From NCBI GenBank assembly GCA_963815445.1, contig CAWFGV010000003.1:1-64000 (forward strand): a stretch of DNA of 64,000 bases, given 5' to 3'. The notes under the pieces are model-generated. The model saw only the letters and a program-made list of their open reading frames with translations. It did no database searches and was not told where the DNA came from. Made by a program: the position numbers and the translations under genes. This document shows, piece by piece, positions 43,772 to 52,900 of this stretch (its first letter is position 1; the number at the start of each line of letters is the position of its first letter). The DNA is from JANLYC01 sp963815445 (GTDB taxonomy: Bacteria; Actinomycetota; Actinomycetes; Propionibacteriales; Nocardioidaceae).

Positions 43772-44521
43772 TCAGGAGATCAGCAAGCGAGCGCCGAGCT
43801 CCGCAGCGTCGAGATCGACGAGATCGCGGTTGCGTTCGGCCCAACGCCCTGAGGCGAGGTCATCACGGAGGCTGTGCACTGCCCTCTGCTCGGCGTCCGG
43901 CCCCACTGCCGTCCAGACTGATGTTCCGCGACGGACATCGTCGTCCAGGTACGCCTCGGGCCGACGCCAGTAGGCCTCGAAGAAGCCATCGGCGCAGTCC
44001 CACGGGATGGGGACCGGTTGCGTCCGTGCACCGATCGCGTCGGCCAGCTCGGTCAGCGACGCCAAGACCCTGCACGCTCTCAGCGCCTCGAACTCGGGCA
44101 GGTAGTCACGGGTCAGCCAGAACTGGCAGGCGTCGCTGGTGTCGAAGAGGAACACCACCACGCGGCGAGCGACGCGCCGCATCTCGCGCAGGCCGGCGAT
44201 CGGGTCCTCCCAGTGGTGCACGGTGCATACAGCCATCGCGGCGTCGAAGGACTTGTCATCGAACGGCAGGTTCTCGGCAGCTCCAGCCAGGCACGGGGCC
44301 GCGTCCTGTCGGCGCTGCGAACGCATGAGCGCCGACGGTTCCACGGCGAGGACGTGGCGATCGGGTGGCTCGTAGGAACCGGTGCCCGCCCCGACGTTCA
44401 GGATGGTCTGGGCGTCGCCGAGCGCAGCCCAGATCCGCGCAGCTATACGCGGTTCAGTCCGCCGGGTCGCGGTATAGCTGGCTCCAATGCTGTCGTACAG
44501 CTGCACCCTCGACATGGACAC
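43772..44521 (-). CDS. Class I SAM-dependent methyltransferase
   Basis: The 249-residue enzyme has the SAM-binding glycine motif TILNVGAGTGSYEPPDRHVL, motif II-like AMAVCTVHHWEDP and ENLPFDDKSFDAAMA, typical of ubiE-type/Methyltransf_11 enzymes. Substrate unknown. The N-terminus begins MSMSRVQLYDSIGASYTATR, a usual opening for the group. It stands alone on the minus strand; 181 bases separate it from the MarR gene. Confidence 0.88.
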   Translation of the reverse strand: MSMSRVQLYDSIGASYTATRRTEPRIAARIWAALGDAQTILNVGAGTGSYEPPDRHVLAVEPSALMRSQRRQDAAPCLAGAAENLPFDDKSFDAAMAVCTVHHWEDPIAGLREMRRVARRVVVFLFDTSDACQFWLTRDYLPEFEALRACRVLASLTELADAIGARTQPVPIPWDCADGFFEAYWRRPEAYLDDDVRRGTSVWTAVGPDAEQRAVHSLRDDLASGRWAERNRDLVDLDAAELGARLLIS

Positions 44522-44772
44522 CGCCTCTCCGGTCAGGACTCCATTATCAAACGGGACCTCCTCCAGCGGTACATCAGTCTGCCGCCTGCTCGCCGCGCTC
44601 CGTCTCTGCCGCCGGACGCGGCGGTTGACGTGCGCGGTCTCCCGTGTGGTTCCTGTGAGCGCCCCATCGATCGGCTACGAGTCATACTCAGCGCAGAGAT
44701 CGATCTGCCCCCGGTTCGGTGGTCAGGTCGTCTCGAACCTGTGAATCGCGGAGAAGTTGCTACGGTCGTCTG

Positions 44773-45549
44773 GTGGCTGACTTCACGGGACAAGACCTCA
44801 GCGGCTCTCGGTTCGAGCGGGTCGATCTGAGCGGCTCGCAGTTTCGCACCAGTGACCTGAACGACACCATGTTCAAGGGCTCCGACCTCCATCGCGTCGT
44901 GATGCGTGGTGTCGAGCTGGTCGATGTCGACATCCACGGTGAGATCGTGAACCTCACGATCAACGGTGTCGCCGTCGCACCCTTGGTCGAGGCCGAGCTC
45001 AACCGGCGGTATCCCGAGCGGACCAAGATGCGACCGACGGACCCGGCTGGATTCTGCGAGGCCTGGGACGCCGTCGAGCGGCTGTGGGGGATGACCGTCG
45101 CCCGGGCACGCCGATTGGACCCGGATCTGCTGCACGAGTCGGTCGACGGGGAGTGGTCGTTCATCGAGACGCTGCGGCACCTCACCTTCGCCACGGACGC
45201 GTGGCTCAGACGGGCCATCCTCGGCGATCCGAGCCCGTGGGACGCGCTGGACCTGCCGTGGGACGAGATGCCGGACACGCCTGGCATTCCCCGCGACCGC
45301 GAGGTACGGCCATCTCTTGATGCCGTGCTCGACCTTCGGCGCGACCGGATGTCCGGCGTCCGTACGTTTCTTGACGGCTTGACCGACCAATCGCTGGACG
45401 GTCATACCGAACCGGTCGAGGGCCCGGGGTGGCCGCGGCCGCGGAGCTACCCGGTGCGCGAATGCCTGCTGATCATCCTCAACGAGGAGTGGGAGCACCG
45501 GATGTATGCCGAGCGCGACCTGGACGCGTTGGAGTCCCGAGTCGGCTAG
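44773..45549 (+). CDS. Pentapeptide-repeat / DinB fusion protein
   Basis: The 258-residue protein has an N-terminal pentapeptide-repeat strip (FTGQDLSGSRFERVDLSGSQ continuing through FRTSDLNDTMFKGSDLHRVV) of about 60 residues. A DinB-type four-helix bundle follows: LHESVDGEWSFIETLRHLTF has the first His, with others in the later helices (LIILNEEWEHRMYAERDLD). DinB proteins often bind metal and use bacillithiol or mycothiol. A GTG at 44773 starts the conserved sequence; the upstream frame is not conserved. It converges on the serine-hydrolase gene six bases away. Confidence 0.85.
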   Translation: MADFTGQDLSGSRFERVDLSGSQFRTSDLNDTMFKGSDLHRVVMRGVELVDVDIHGEIVNLTINGVAVAPLVEAELNRRYPERTKMRPTDPAGFCEAWDAVERLWGMTVARARRLDPDLLHESVDGEWSFIETLRHLTFATDAWLRRAILGDPSPWDALDLPWDEMPDTPGIPRDREVRPSLDAVLDLRRDRMSGVRTFLDGLTDQSLDGHTEPVEGPGWPRPRSYPVRECLLIILNEEWEHRMYAERDLDALESRVG

Positions 45550-45555
45550 CGGCGC

Positions 45556-46563
45556 CTAGCCAACCGAAAGCGCCTCGCCGAGGTGGTGCGCCAGGTCCCA
45601 GACGCCCTCGCTCGTGTTCGCGATGACGGTCCAGGTCAGCTCGAGCTCGGGGTCGTGGACACTCTCGAACGAGACGCCGGCGTCGTAGCCCCCCAGTCGC
45701 ACCCCGGCGCCCGTCGCCGGCAGCCAGAAACCCAGACCGTAGCGCCGCTGCTCCTGGGGGATGTCGCTGCGCGGCTGCACCATCTCGGCGACGCGGTCGG
45801 CCGGGACGATGCGCCCGGCGAACAGCGACTTCCAGAACGCGTGGACGTCGCCGATCGTGGTGTACAGGCCGCCGTCGCCACTGCCGCGCACCGGCAGATG
45901 GAGCACGTTGGTGCGCAGGCCTCTCGGCTCGAGGTAGCCGCGCGCTGCCCGCCCGGGGAGCTCGTCGGAGCGTAGGAAAGCCGTGTCTCGCATGCCGGCG
46001 GGAAGGCAGACACGTTCCATGACCAGGTCGTGAAACGGGGTAGCGGTCAGACGTTCCGCGATGAGCGCGAGCACGACGTACCCGCTGTTGCAGTAGGAGA
46101 ACCGTTCGCCGGGTGCGAACTTCGCTCCATGTCCTGCCAGGGCGGGCAGGTAGCCCTCGGTGGTCGCCAGCTCGTGCAGCGGCACCTGCATCACGTACTC
46201 GTCGATGTCCAGGTCCAGGTCCTCGTCGACATAGTCCCCGATGCCGGACCGGTGGGCCAGCAACTGTTCGACGGTCACCGCGTCGTCGATCTCGGGGAGG
46301 TCGTCGGCGAGGAGGGAACGAGCGGTCGTCGTCAGGTCGAGCCGGCCCTCGTCGATCAGGCTCATCACGGTCAGCGCGGTGAGCCCTTTGCATCCACTGG
46401 CGATGGCGAGCTGGGTGTCGAGCGTGTTCGGTACGCCGAAGGCTCGCTCTGCCAACCCGAAGGCCGCAGCGATCTCGGTACGACCACCGCGGTCGACGCG
46501 GACCACACCGGAGAAGCCGTGCTCCTCGGCGACCCGGTGGACCGACTCGCGGAGCTGTGTCAT
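45556..46563 (-). CDS. Serine hydrolase, class C beta-lactamase/DD-peptidase fold
   Basis: The 335-residue protein has the nucleophile SxxK as SGCKGLTALTVMSLIDEG, the second motif YxN as FSYCNSGYVVLALIAERL, and a C-terminal HxG-like strand region near WTVIANTSEGVWDLA. No signal peptide is evident, so the protein is probably cytoplasmic, unlike true penicillin-binding enzymes. Family members include esterases and D-amino-acid peptidases. It lies 44 bases downstream of the glutamine-synthetase-like gene on the same strand. Confidence 0.87.
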   Translation of the reverse strand: MTQLRESVHRVAEEHGFSGVVRVDRGGRTEIAAAFGLAERAFGVPNTLDTQLAIASGCKGLTALTVMSLIDEGRLDLTTTARSLLADDLPEIDDAVTVEQLLAHRSGIGDYVDEDLDLDIDEYVMQVPLHELATTEGYLPALAGHGAKFAPGERFSYCNSGYVVLALIAERLTATPFHDLVMERVCLPAGMRDTAFLRSDELPGRAARGYLEPRGLRTNVLHLPVRGSGDGGLYTTIGDVHAFWKSLFAGRIVPADRVAEMVQPRSDIPQEQRRYGLGFWLPATGAGVRLGGYDAGVSFESVHDPELELTWTVIANTSEGVWDLAHHLGEALSVG

Positions 46564-46607
46564 GTGTTGGACGCTAGCGCGTGCTGCGCCACTTAGGCAT
46601 GTTGTCG

Positions 46608-48011
46608 TCAGTGCTGCCAGCGTGTCGCGGCGGCGAGCTCCTCGTCACTGACGTTGTCGAACAGCTCGAGCTCGCTCTCGCGCAGTGCGATGACCGACCT
46701 CGAAAGCTCATCACCCAACGCGGTGCGCAACGTGTCATCCGCGGCGAAGGCCTCGGTGGCGGCACGCAGGTCCTGCGGCAACCGGGCAATCCCGCGCTCG
46801 GTCAGGACCGCCTCGTCGAGGACGGCCGGGTCGACGTCCACCGGCTCCGGCAGCGTGGCGCCGGTCGCCATGCCGTCCATGCCGGTGGCCAGCAGCCCCG
46901 CCAGCACCAGGTAGGGGTTGGCGTGCAGGTCGAAGCACTTCACCTCGAGGTTGGCGGCCCAGGGACTGCTTCCGGTCGAGCCGGTGACCATCCGAAGCGC
47001 CGCCTCGCGGTTCTCCAGCCCCCAGCAGGCGAAGGTGCCGGCCCAGTGCGACGGCAGCTGACGCAGGTAGCTCACCACGCTGGGTGCTCCGACCGCCATC
47101 AGGGCCGGGAGATGCTGCAGGACTCCGGCGCCGAACGCCTCGGCGTCGGCCGTCAGTCCGAAGGGGCCCTCCCCCTCGGCCATCAGGTTCTTGGCCTCGC
47201 GCCACAGGCTCAGGTGCACGTGGCCGCCGTTCCCCACACCGGGAACCGCCACCTTCGGTGAAAACGACGTCCGCAGGCCGTACACGTCACCGACGGCCCG
47301 GACCGTCGATCGCAGAAGCACGGAGGTGTCGGCGGCGTCGACCGGGGACTCCGGTGCCACCGAGAGCTCGAGCTGACCCGGGGCGTACTCGGGGTGGAAC
47401 TGCTCGACGGTGACTCCCTCGTCGGCGAGCGCCGTGATCACGTCACGGGCGTAGTCCGAGACCTCGATCAGCCGGTTCATGCCGTAGCCCGGCCCACGCA
47501 TCGCCGGGTGGAAGTCGTCCTCGGGCTCGTCGCTGACGACCCACTCGATCTCGACCGCCGCCTTGACCTCGATCGCCTGCCCGGCGAGCTGGTCGACCAG
47601 GCGTTGCAGGAGCAGCCGGTTGCACTGAGGGTGCCCGGCCCCGCTCTGCTCGTAGCGGTCGGCCGGCGCCCAGGCCCAGCCAGGTTGTGCCGCCAGGGCG
47701 ACGGCGCGGCGGACGTCGGGGATGATGCGGAGGTCGCCTACCGGCGCTCGTCCGTCGGGGTCGGCAGCGATCCAGTCATCGAAGCGGAACCGGTCGAACG
47801 ACGTCGAGATCCCGACACCCCACGCCGCCGTATGCGGGAGGCGTGCGAGGGGCACGCACTTGACCCGGGCGATGCCGGAGTTGTCGACGAACGTGATCGC
47901 AACGACGGCGACGTCTTGCTGCTGCAAACGGGAGGCGACCTCCTTGGCGGCCGCGGCCCGTGACTCGCGCTCGGCGACGTCCACGCGGGCTCCTCTCCTC
48001 CGTCGAAACAA
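46608..48011 (-). CDS. Glutamine-synthetase-family gamma-glutamyl ligase
   Basis: The 467-residue cytoplasmic enzyme has the GS catalytic fold: metal-binding Glu in EYAPGQLELSVAPESP, ATP-loop VAVPGVGNGGHVHLSLWREA, and the NPYLVLAGLLATGMDG block. It diverges from GlnA and is closer to GS-like ligases that join glutamate to amines (PuuA, FluG C-terminal domain). The ATG at 48011 is preceded by GGAGAGGAG. The neighbours, divergent and probably co-regulated, are a permease, a PLP lyase and a FluG-like amidohydrolase, which suggests amine or amino-acid catabolism. Its substrate is not evident. Confidence 0.88.
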   Translation of the reverse strand: MFRRRRGARVDVAERESRAAAAKEVASRLQQQDVAVVAITFVDNSGIARVKCVPLARLPHTAAWGVGISTSFDRFRFDDWIAADPDGRAPVGDLRIIPDVRRAVALAAQPGWAWAPADRYEQSGAGHPQCNRLLLQRLVDQLAGQAIEVKAAVEIEWVVSDEPEDDFHPAMRGPGYGMNRLIEVSDYARDVITALADEGVTVEQFHPEYAPGQLELSVAPESPVDAADTSVLLRSTVRAVGDVYGLRTSFSPKVAVPGVGNGGHVHLSLWREAKNLMAEGEGPFGLTADAEAFGAGVLQHLPALMAVGAPSVVSYLRQLPSHWAGTFACWGLENREAALRMVTGSTGSSPWAANLEVKCFDLHANPYLVLAGLLATGMDGMATGATLPEPVDVDPAVLDEAVLTERGIARLPQDLRAATEAFAADDTLRTALGDELSRSVIALRESELELFDNVSDEELAAATRWQH

Positions 48012-48146
48012 GCCATGGACAAACCCGGCCGGGCGCCATCACACTACGCATCGTAAGGATTGTCCATCGTCGACACCACTGTTGGCTGTTCGGGGCGGCC
48101 GGTGCCGCACGTTCGTCGCTTCAGCACAGAACATGAGGTGATCTGC

Positions 48147-49631
48147 ATGACCACGTCTCAGCTTTCGGACGAGAGCCAGCCCTCGACCGGACCCGGGCTC
48201 CGCCGCGGTCTGTCGGTGTGGGCAGCGGTAGGTATCTCGGTGGCGCTGATGGCCCCGAGCATGGCGGCCAACATCAACCCGCAAGGCACCGCAGGCCTGG
48301 TCGGCCGGGCCACACCCCTCGCTTTCTTCCTGGCCGCCGTGGCCGTGCTGCTCATCGCCTACGTCTTCGTCCGCCTGTGCCAGTACTACAAGCACGCCGG
48401 CTCGGTCTACGTCTTCGCCGGGGCCACGCTCGGGCCGCAGGTGGGCGCCACAGCCGGCTTGTCGCTGCTGGCGACGTACACCTTCTACGGGCTCGTGACC
48501 GCGTCCGCGACCGGAGTGTTCGGCGCCCAGTTCCTCGACCAGGTCGGCATCTGGAACACCCCACCGGACTGGGCGGGCTTCCTGATCGGGGGGCTGGCGC
48601 TCATCCTCGTGCTCGTGCTCGCGATCGCCCCGACGCACAAAGCCACCAGCACCCTCCTCACGATCGAGGGAGCGACCGTGCTGCTGATCGTCGCGATCGC
48701 GGTCATCGCGTTCGTCAAGATGGCGGCGGGTTCGGCGCCCGACAACGCCAGCCTGACCTGGGACGTCTTCAAGGTCGAGCCGGGCACCGGCACGTCGACG
48801 CTGTTCCTCGGCATCATCTTCGGACTCTTGTCGTTCGCCGGGTTCGAGGCCGCGGCGACGCTGGGGGAGGAGGCCCGCAACCCGGCCAAGGACATCCCGC
48901 GTGCGATCCTCGGCACCGCGATCTTCGGCGGTATCTACTTCACGTTCGTGACCGCTGTGGAGATGATGGCGTTCGGAACCGACAACGCGGGCGTCGAGGC
49001 ATTCACCAAGTCAAGCGCCTTGATGGGCGACGTGGGCACGGCGTTCATCGCGTCCTGGATCGGGGAGACCATCACGCTGGGCGCAGCCATCAGCGCCTTC
49101 GGCTGCTGCCTGGCCTGTGTGGTCGGCGGCTCACGGCTGCTGTTCGCCGTGTCGCGCGACGGCTTCCCGCACCTCGCGACCGGCAGGACAGGCCGCAACG
49201 GCACGCCCGCTGCCGCGGCGACGGCTGTCAGTGTCACCATCGCTGTGATCGCCGTCGTCTGTGCGGTGTTCTTCAACGCGGTTCCCTTCGACACCTTCTT
49301 GTGGAGCGGGACCATCGGCACTCTCATCCTGTTGGTCGCCTACGTCCTGGCTACGCTCGGGTGCATCAAGCTGCTCTTCATCGACCGCGCCATGAAGGTG
49401 CCGGCCTGGGAGGTCGTCATCCCGCTGGCCGGGCTGGTGATGCTCGGCTACACGATCTATCGGAATGTCATTCCGTACCCCACCTCGGGGCCAGCGGTTT
49501 GGTTCCCCATCGTGTCGTTCGGGTGGGTGGTCCTCGTGGCGATCGCGATGCTGCTGTCGCCCCAGCTGGCGCAGCGACTGTCGCGCGCACTGGTCAAGGT
49601 CGACGAGCAGGAAAGGCACACCCCTGCATGA
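48147..49631 (+). CDS. APC-family amino-acid permease
   Basis: The 494-residue transporter has about 12 hydrophobic helices. It starts with the SVWAAVGISVALMAPSMAAN helix and shows SFAGFEAAATLGEEARNPAK, the conserved APC signature around TM6. It most likely imports an amino acid or amine. ATG at 48147 follows GAGGTG; the earlier frame start at 48060 precedes the first helix with a non-conserved stretch. The stop overlaps the PLP-lyase start (ATGA), so they are in one operon, divergent from the glutamine-synthetase-like gene. Confidence 0.92.
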   Translation: MTTSQLSDESQPSTGPGLRRGLSVWAAVGISVALMAPSMAANINPQGTAGLVGRATPLAFFLAAVAVLLIAYVFVRLCQYYKHAGSVYVFAGATLGPQVGATAGLSLLATYTFYGLVTASATGVFGAQFLDQVGIWNTPPDWAGFLIGGLALILVLVLAIAPTHKATSTLLTIEGATVLLIVAIAVIAFVKMAAGSAPDNASLTWDVFKVEPGTGTSTLFLGIIFGLLSFAGFEAAATLGEEARNPAKDIPRAILGTAIFGGIYFTFVTAVEMMAFGTDNAGVEAFTKSSALMGDVGTAFIASWIGETITLGAAISAFGCCLACVVGGSRLLFAVSRDGFPHLATGRTGRNGTPAAAATAVSVTIAVIAVVCAVFFNAVPFDTFLWSGTIGTLILLVAYVLATLGCIKLLFIDRAMKVPAWEVVIPLAGLVMLGYTIYRNVIPYPTSGPAVWFPIVSFGWVVLVAIAMLLSPQLAQRLSRALVKVDEQERHTPA

Positions 49632-50812
49632 CGACCGGCCGACCGGAACAGTCTCGCAGCTACACCCCTCGCACCCGTCCCGTCGTACCACCGATCCACA
49701 CCTCGGTGACGTACTTCCTCGACGACGAGTCCTACAAGGACGTCCAGGCCGGTGGACTCGACGAGATCTGGTACGGACGCTTCCGTAATCCCACGGTTGA
49801 CGTCACGGCCGAGGAGGTACGACGGCTCGAGGGTGCCGAGGCGGCGTTCATGACCTCGTCGGGCATGGGCGCCATCGCGACGACGCTTCTCACGCTCCTC
49901 GGCCGTGGCGACCGGCTCGTGGCGGCGGCGCAGGTGTACGGCGACACCCGGGACCTGCTCGTCCGGGACCTGCCGACGTGGGGGTTCGACGTCATCCAGG
50001 TGGATGCGGCCGACCTCGACGCATGGCGCGACGCGGTCGCCGGTGGACCGACTCGCGCGTTGTACGTCGAGACACTTGCCAACCCGCAGCTCGAGCTGGC
50101 GGACCTCGCGGCCCTGGCCACGTTGGCGCACGAGCACGGGGCGCAGCTCGTTGTCGACAACACGTTCGCAACGCCGTACTGCGTGCAGCCCCTCGAGGTC
50201 GGGGCCGACGTCGTCGTCCACTCGGCGACGAAGTTCCTCAACGGGCACAGCGACGCCATTGCCGGCGCCGTGGTCGGTTCCTACGACCTGGTTCGCGAGG
50301 TGCAACGCCGGGTCATCACGCTCGGCACCTGCCTGGACCCGCACGCTGCGTTCCTGGTGTGGCGGGGCATGCAGACGTTCGAGCTGCGGATGCGGCAGTC
50401 GATGGCGACTGCTCGGGAGCTCGCCGAGACGCTGAGCGAGCACCCGGAGGTGGTCAGCGTCCGGTACCCGGGGCTGGCTGGGGATCCGCGCGCCGACGTC
50501 GCGGCGCGGCTGCTACGGCGTGACGCTGACGGCGGCGTGCGAGCCGGCTCGATGGTGGCCTTCACCGTTGCCGGCGGTGATGAGCGGGCGCTGCGCGCCA
50601 TGCGGGCCATGACCGTGGCGTGCGAGGCCACCAGTCTGGGTGGGGTCGAGACACTGGTGAGCACTCCGTTCAACTCCTCGCACTTCTCCCTCACGTCGGA
50701 CGAGCGCGCGGCCGCCCGCATCGACGACGGCATGATCCGGATGTCGTGCGGGGTCGAGCCGGCCGACGAGCTGGTCGCCGACGTGCTCGCAGCGCTCGAG
50801 GCGACCCGCTGA
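49628..50812 (+). CDS. Trans-sulfuration-type PLP-dependent enzyme
   Basis: The 394-residue enzyme belongs to the Cys/Met metabolism PLP family. Signatures are VPPIHTSVTYFLDDES, GAEAAFMTSSGMGAIATTLL, LVVDNTFATPYCVQPLEVGA, the PLP-lysine HSATKFLNGHSDAIAG and the C-terminal MSCGVEPADELVADVLAAL. Family members catalyse cystathionine synthesis or cleavage, homocysteine formation or methionine gamma-lyase reactions; residues do not settle which. ATG at 49628 overlaps the permease stop, and its own stop overlaps the next start (TGATG). Position in the operon implies a catabolic substrate brought in by the permease. Confidence 0.9.
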   Translation: MTTGRPEQSRSYTPRTRPVVPPIHTSVTYFLDDESYKDVQAGGLDEIWYGRFRNPTVDVTAEEVRRLEGAEAAFMTSSGMGAIATTLLTLLGRGDRLVAAAQVYGDTRDLLVRDLPTWGFDVIQVDAADLDAWRDAVAGGPTRALYVETLANPQLELADLAALATLAHEHGAQLVVDNTFATPYCVQPLEVGADVVVHSATKFLNGHSDAIAGAVVGSYDLVREVQRRVITLGTCLDPHAAFLVWRGMQTFELRMRQSMATARELAETLSEHPEVVSVRYPGLAGDPRADVAARLLRRDADGGVRAGSMVAFTVAGGDERALRAMRAMTVACEATSLGGVETLVSTPFNSSHFSLTSDERAAARIDDGMIRMSCGVEPADELVADVLAALEATR

Positions 50813-51936
50813 TGGCCGAGACCCTCGAGTACGTCACCGGGCCACTGGTCGACCACCACTGCCACGGTCTCGTACGCCGGGAGGTCGACCGGCCGGGATT
50901 CGAGAGTCTGCTCAACGAGGCTCCGGGGGCGAGCGCTCTCGGTACGTCGGTGTTCGACTCGATGCTCGGTCTGGCCGTACGACGACACTGTGCACCGATC
51001 CTGGGGCTGGACCCGTTGGCCGATCCCGACACCTATCTCGCTCGCCGCAACGAGCTCGGTCGAGACGACGTGACCCGTCGACTGCTGTCGTCGACCGGCA
51101 TCTCGGACTTCGTCGTGGACACCGGTTACGTCCCCGAACCGATCTCGGACCCCCACGACCTGGCGGCGCTCAACAACGGTGCGCGTGGTCACGAGGTCGT
51201 CCGACTCGAAGTCGTCGGGCAGGACCTGCTCGCCTCCGGGGTGCCGCCGGTGGACTTCGGTGAGGCGTTGCGCGAACGGCTGACCAGCTCCGGTGCCGTG
51301 GGCGCGAAGAGCATCGCGGCCTACCGCGTGGGGCTGGAGCTACCGGGTGAGAAACCGTCGGACGAGCTGCTCGCGGCGGCGTTGGCCGGGATCGGTCCGG
51401 AGGCGTCCGGTGGTTTCCGCATTGCTCACCCCGTGGTCAACGGCTACCTCGCGTGGACGGCCATCGAACTCGGTATGCCGCTGCAGTTCCACGTCGGTTA
51501 CGGCGACAGCGACGTCGACCTCCTCGACTGCGACCCGCTCCGGCTGACCGCCTTCCTCCGCGCCACGCAGGACCGCGGCGTGCCGGTGATGCTGTTGCAC
51601 AACTACCCGTTCCACCGCAACGCGAGCTATCTCGCCCAGGTCTTCGACCACGTCTTCATGGACGTCGGGCTTGCGGTGCACAACACCGGAGCACTGAGCG
51701 AGACCCTGATCGCCGAGAGCCTCGAGCTGGTGCCGTTCGGGAAGATGCTGTTCTCGTCCGACGCGTTCGGGCTGCCGGAGCTCTACTTCCTCGGCGCCCA
51801 GCTGTTCCGGCGGGGTCTTGACGACATCCTGAGGTCTCTGGTCGACCGTGGTGAGATAGGCCCGGCGGACGCCCAGCGGATCGCGACGCTGATCGGCACC
51901 GACAACGCTCGGCGGGTGTACGGTCTCACCGCATGA
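50812..51936 (+). CDS. FluG-like amidohydrolase (TIM barrel)
   Basis: The 374-residue protein has metal-binding VDHHCHGLV near the N-terminus, IAHPVVNGYLAWTAIELGMP, LQFHVGYGDSDVDLLDCDPL and VMLLHNYPFHRNASYLAQVF, and the final LFSSDAFGLPELYFLGAQLF. Fungal FluG fuses a related amidohydrolase to a GS domain; here they are separate, with the GS-like gene divergent just before. It might hydrolyse a gamma-glutamyl or amide intermediate. ATG at 50812 overlaps the lyase stop; its stop overlaps the DMT gene start (ATGA). Confidence 0.85.
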   Translation: MAETLEYVTGPLVDHHCHGLVRREVDRPGFESLLNEAPGASALGTSVFDSMLGLAVRRHCAPILGLDPLADPDTYLARRNELGRDDVTRRLLSSTGISDFVVDTGYVPEPISDPHDLAALNNGARGHEVVRLEVVGQDLLASGVPPVDFGEALRERLTSSGAVGAKSIAAYRVGLELPGEKPSDELLAAALAGIGPEASGGFRIAHPVVNGYLAWTAIELGMPLQFHVGYGDSDVDLLDCDPLRLTAFLRATQDRGVPVMLLHNYPFHRNASYLAQVFDHVFMDVGLAVHNTGALSETLIAESLELVPFGKMLFSSDAFGLPELYFLGAQLFRRGLDDILRSLVDRGEIGPADAQRIATLIGTDNARRVYGLTA

Positions 51937-52829
51937 CACGGGTGCGGCGCCAGGATCTCCTGTCGGCGCCGGCCGTGATCTGGTCCCTGGCCGCGCTGGC
52001 GATGGTCGCGTTCGCCGCGAACTCCGTCTTGAACCGGCTCGCGTTGGACGGCGGCACGATCGATGCGGGTACGTTCACGCTCGTCCGCCTGCTCTCCGGG
52101 GCCGTCGTGCTCGCGATGGTCGGCCTCGCTCAGTCGCGACAGCGGCAGACGCGTTGGCGGGTGGACGGCTCCTGGCTGTCGGCGGCAATCCTCCTGACGT
52201 ATGCCGCAGCGTTCTCCTACTCCTACCTCAGTCTGGGAGCGGCCACCGGTGCCCTGCTCATGTTCGGGGTGGTGCAGGCAGTCATCGTGACGGCCGGTCT
52301 CCGGTCCGGCGAGCGCCCGGGAGTCACGGGCTGGTCCGGACTGGCGCTGGCCCTCGCCGGCCTGTTGCTGCTGCTCGCTCCCGGGGCGAAGTCCCCGGAC
52401 CCGGTCGGCGCGGTCCTCATGGTGTGCGCCGGTGTTGCCTGGGCCGGCTACACGCTCCGCGGTCGTGCGTTCGGCAACCCCATCGCCGTCAACGCCGGGA
52501 ACTTCCTCCGCACCGCCCCCATGGCCGCCGTGCTGTTCGTGCTGCTCATCGCAGTGGACCGCTCGACCATCCACGTCAGTCTTGACGGGGTCGGGCTGGC
52601 CGCACTCTCCGGTGCCGTCGCCTCCGGACTCGGCTACGCGCTCTGGTACACGGTGTTGCCGTTCCTGACCCGGGTTCAGTCCGGCATCATCCAGCTCGCG
52701 CCGCCACCGCTCGCCGCCATGGCGGGGTTGCTCCTCCTGAGCGAGCCGATCACGGCGCGGGTCCTGGCGGCCACGGTCTTCGTCTTCGCCGGGGTCCTGA
52801 TCGGACTCCGACGTAGCTCGGCGATGTGA
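51933..52829 (+). CDS. EamA/DMT-family transporter
   Basis: The 298-residue membrane protein has ten hydrophobic helices in two EamA halves. The first helix is LAALAMVAFAANSVLNRLAL; the second half begins near DPVGAVLMVCAGVAWAGYTL. Drug/metabolite transporters of this kind usually export amino acids or metabolites. ATG at 51933 overlaps the amidohydrolase stop as ATGA, so it is the last gene of the permease-lyase-amidohydrolase operon. It could export a by-product of that pathway. Confidence 0.9.
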   Translation: MTRVRRQDLLSAPAVIWSLAALAMVAFAANSVLNRLALDGGTIDAGTFTLVRLLSGAVVLAMVGLAQSRQRQTRWRVDGSWLSAAILLTYAAAFSYSYLSLGAATGALLMFGVVQAVIVTAGLRSGERPGVTGWSGLALALAGLLLLLAPGAKSPDPVGAVLMVCAGVAWAGYTLRGRAFGNPIAVNAGNFLRTAPMAAVLFVLLIAVDRSTIHVSLDGVGLAALSGAVASGLGYALWYTVLPFLTRVQSGIIQLAPPPLAAMAGLLLLSEPITARVLAATVFVFAGVLIGLRRSSAM

Positions 52830-52888
52830 CCGCGCAACCGTGCCTGTGCCACGGCCACGGAGCGGCGGGGGTCGAGTGGTCGGCTGGG

Positions 52889-52894
52889 TAGGCT
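52889..52894 (+). promoter_or_regulatory. Leaderless-type -10 box (TAGGCT) before zwf
   Basis: TAGGCT is followed by 6 bases and the GTG at 52901. No ribosome-binding site is present. Confidence 0.45.
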
Positions 52895-52900
52895 TGCCTG

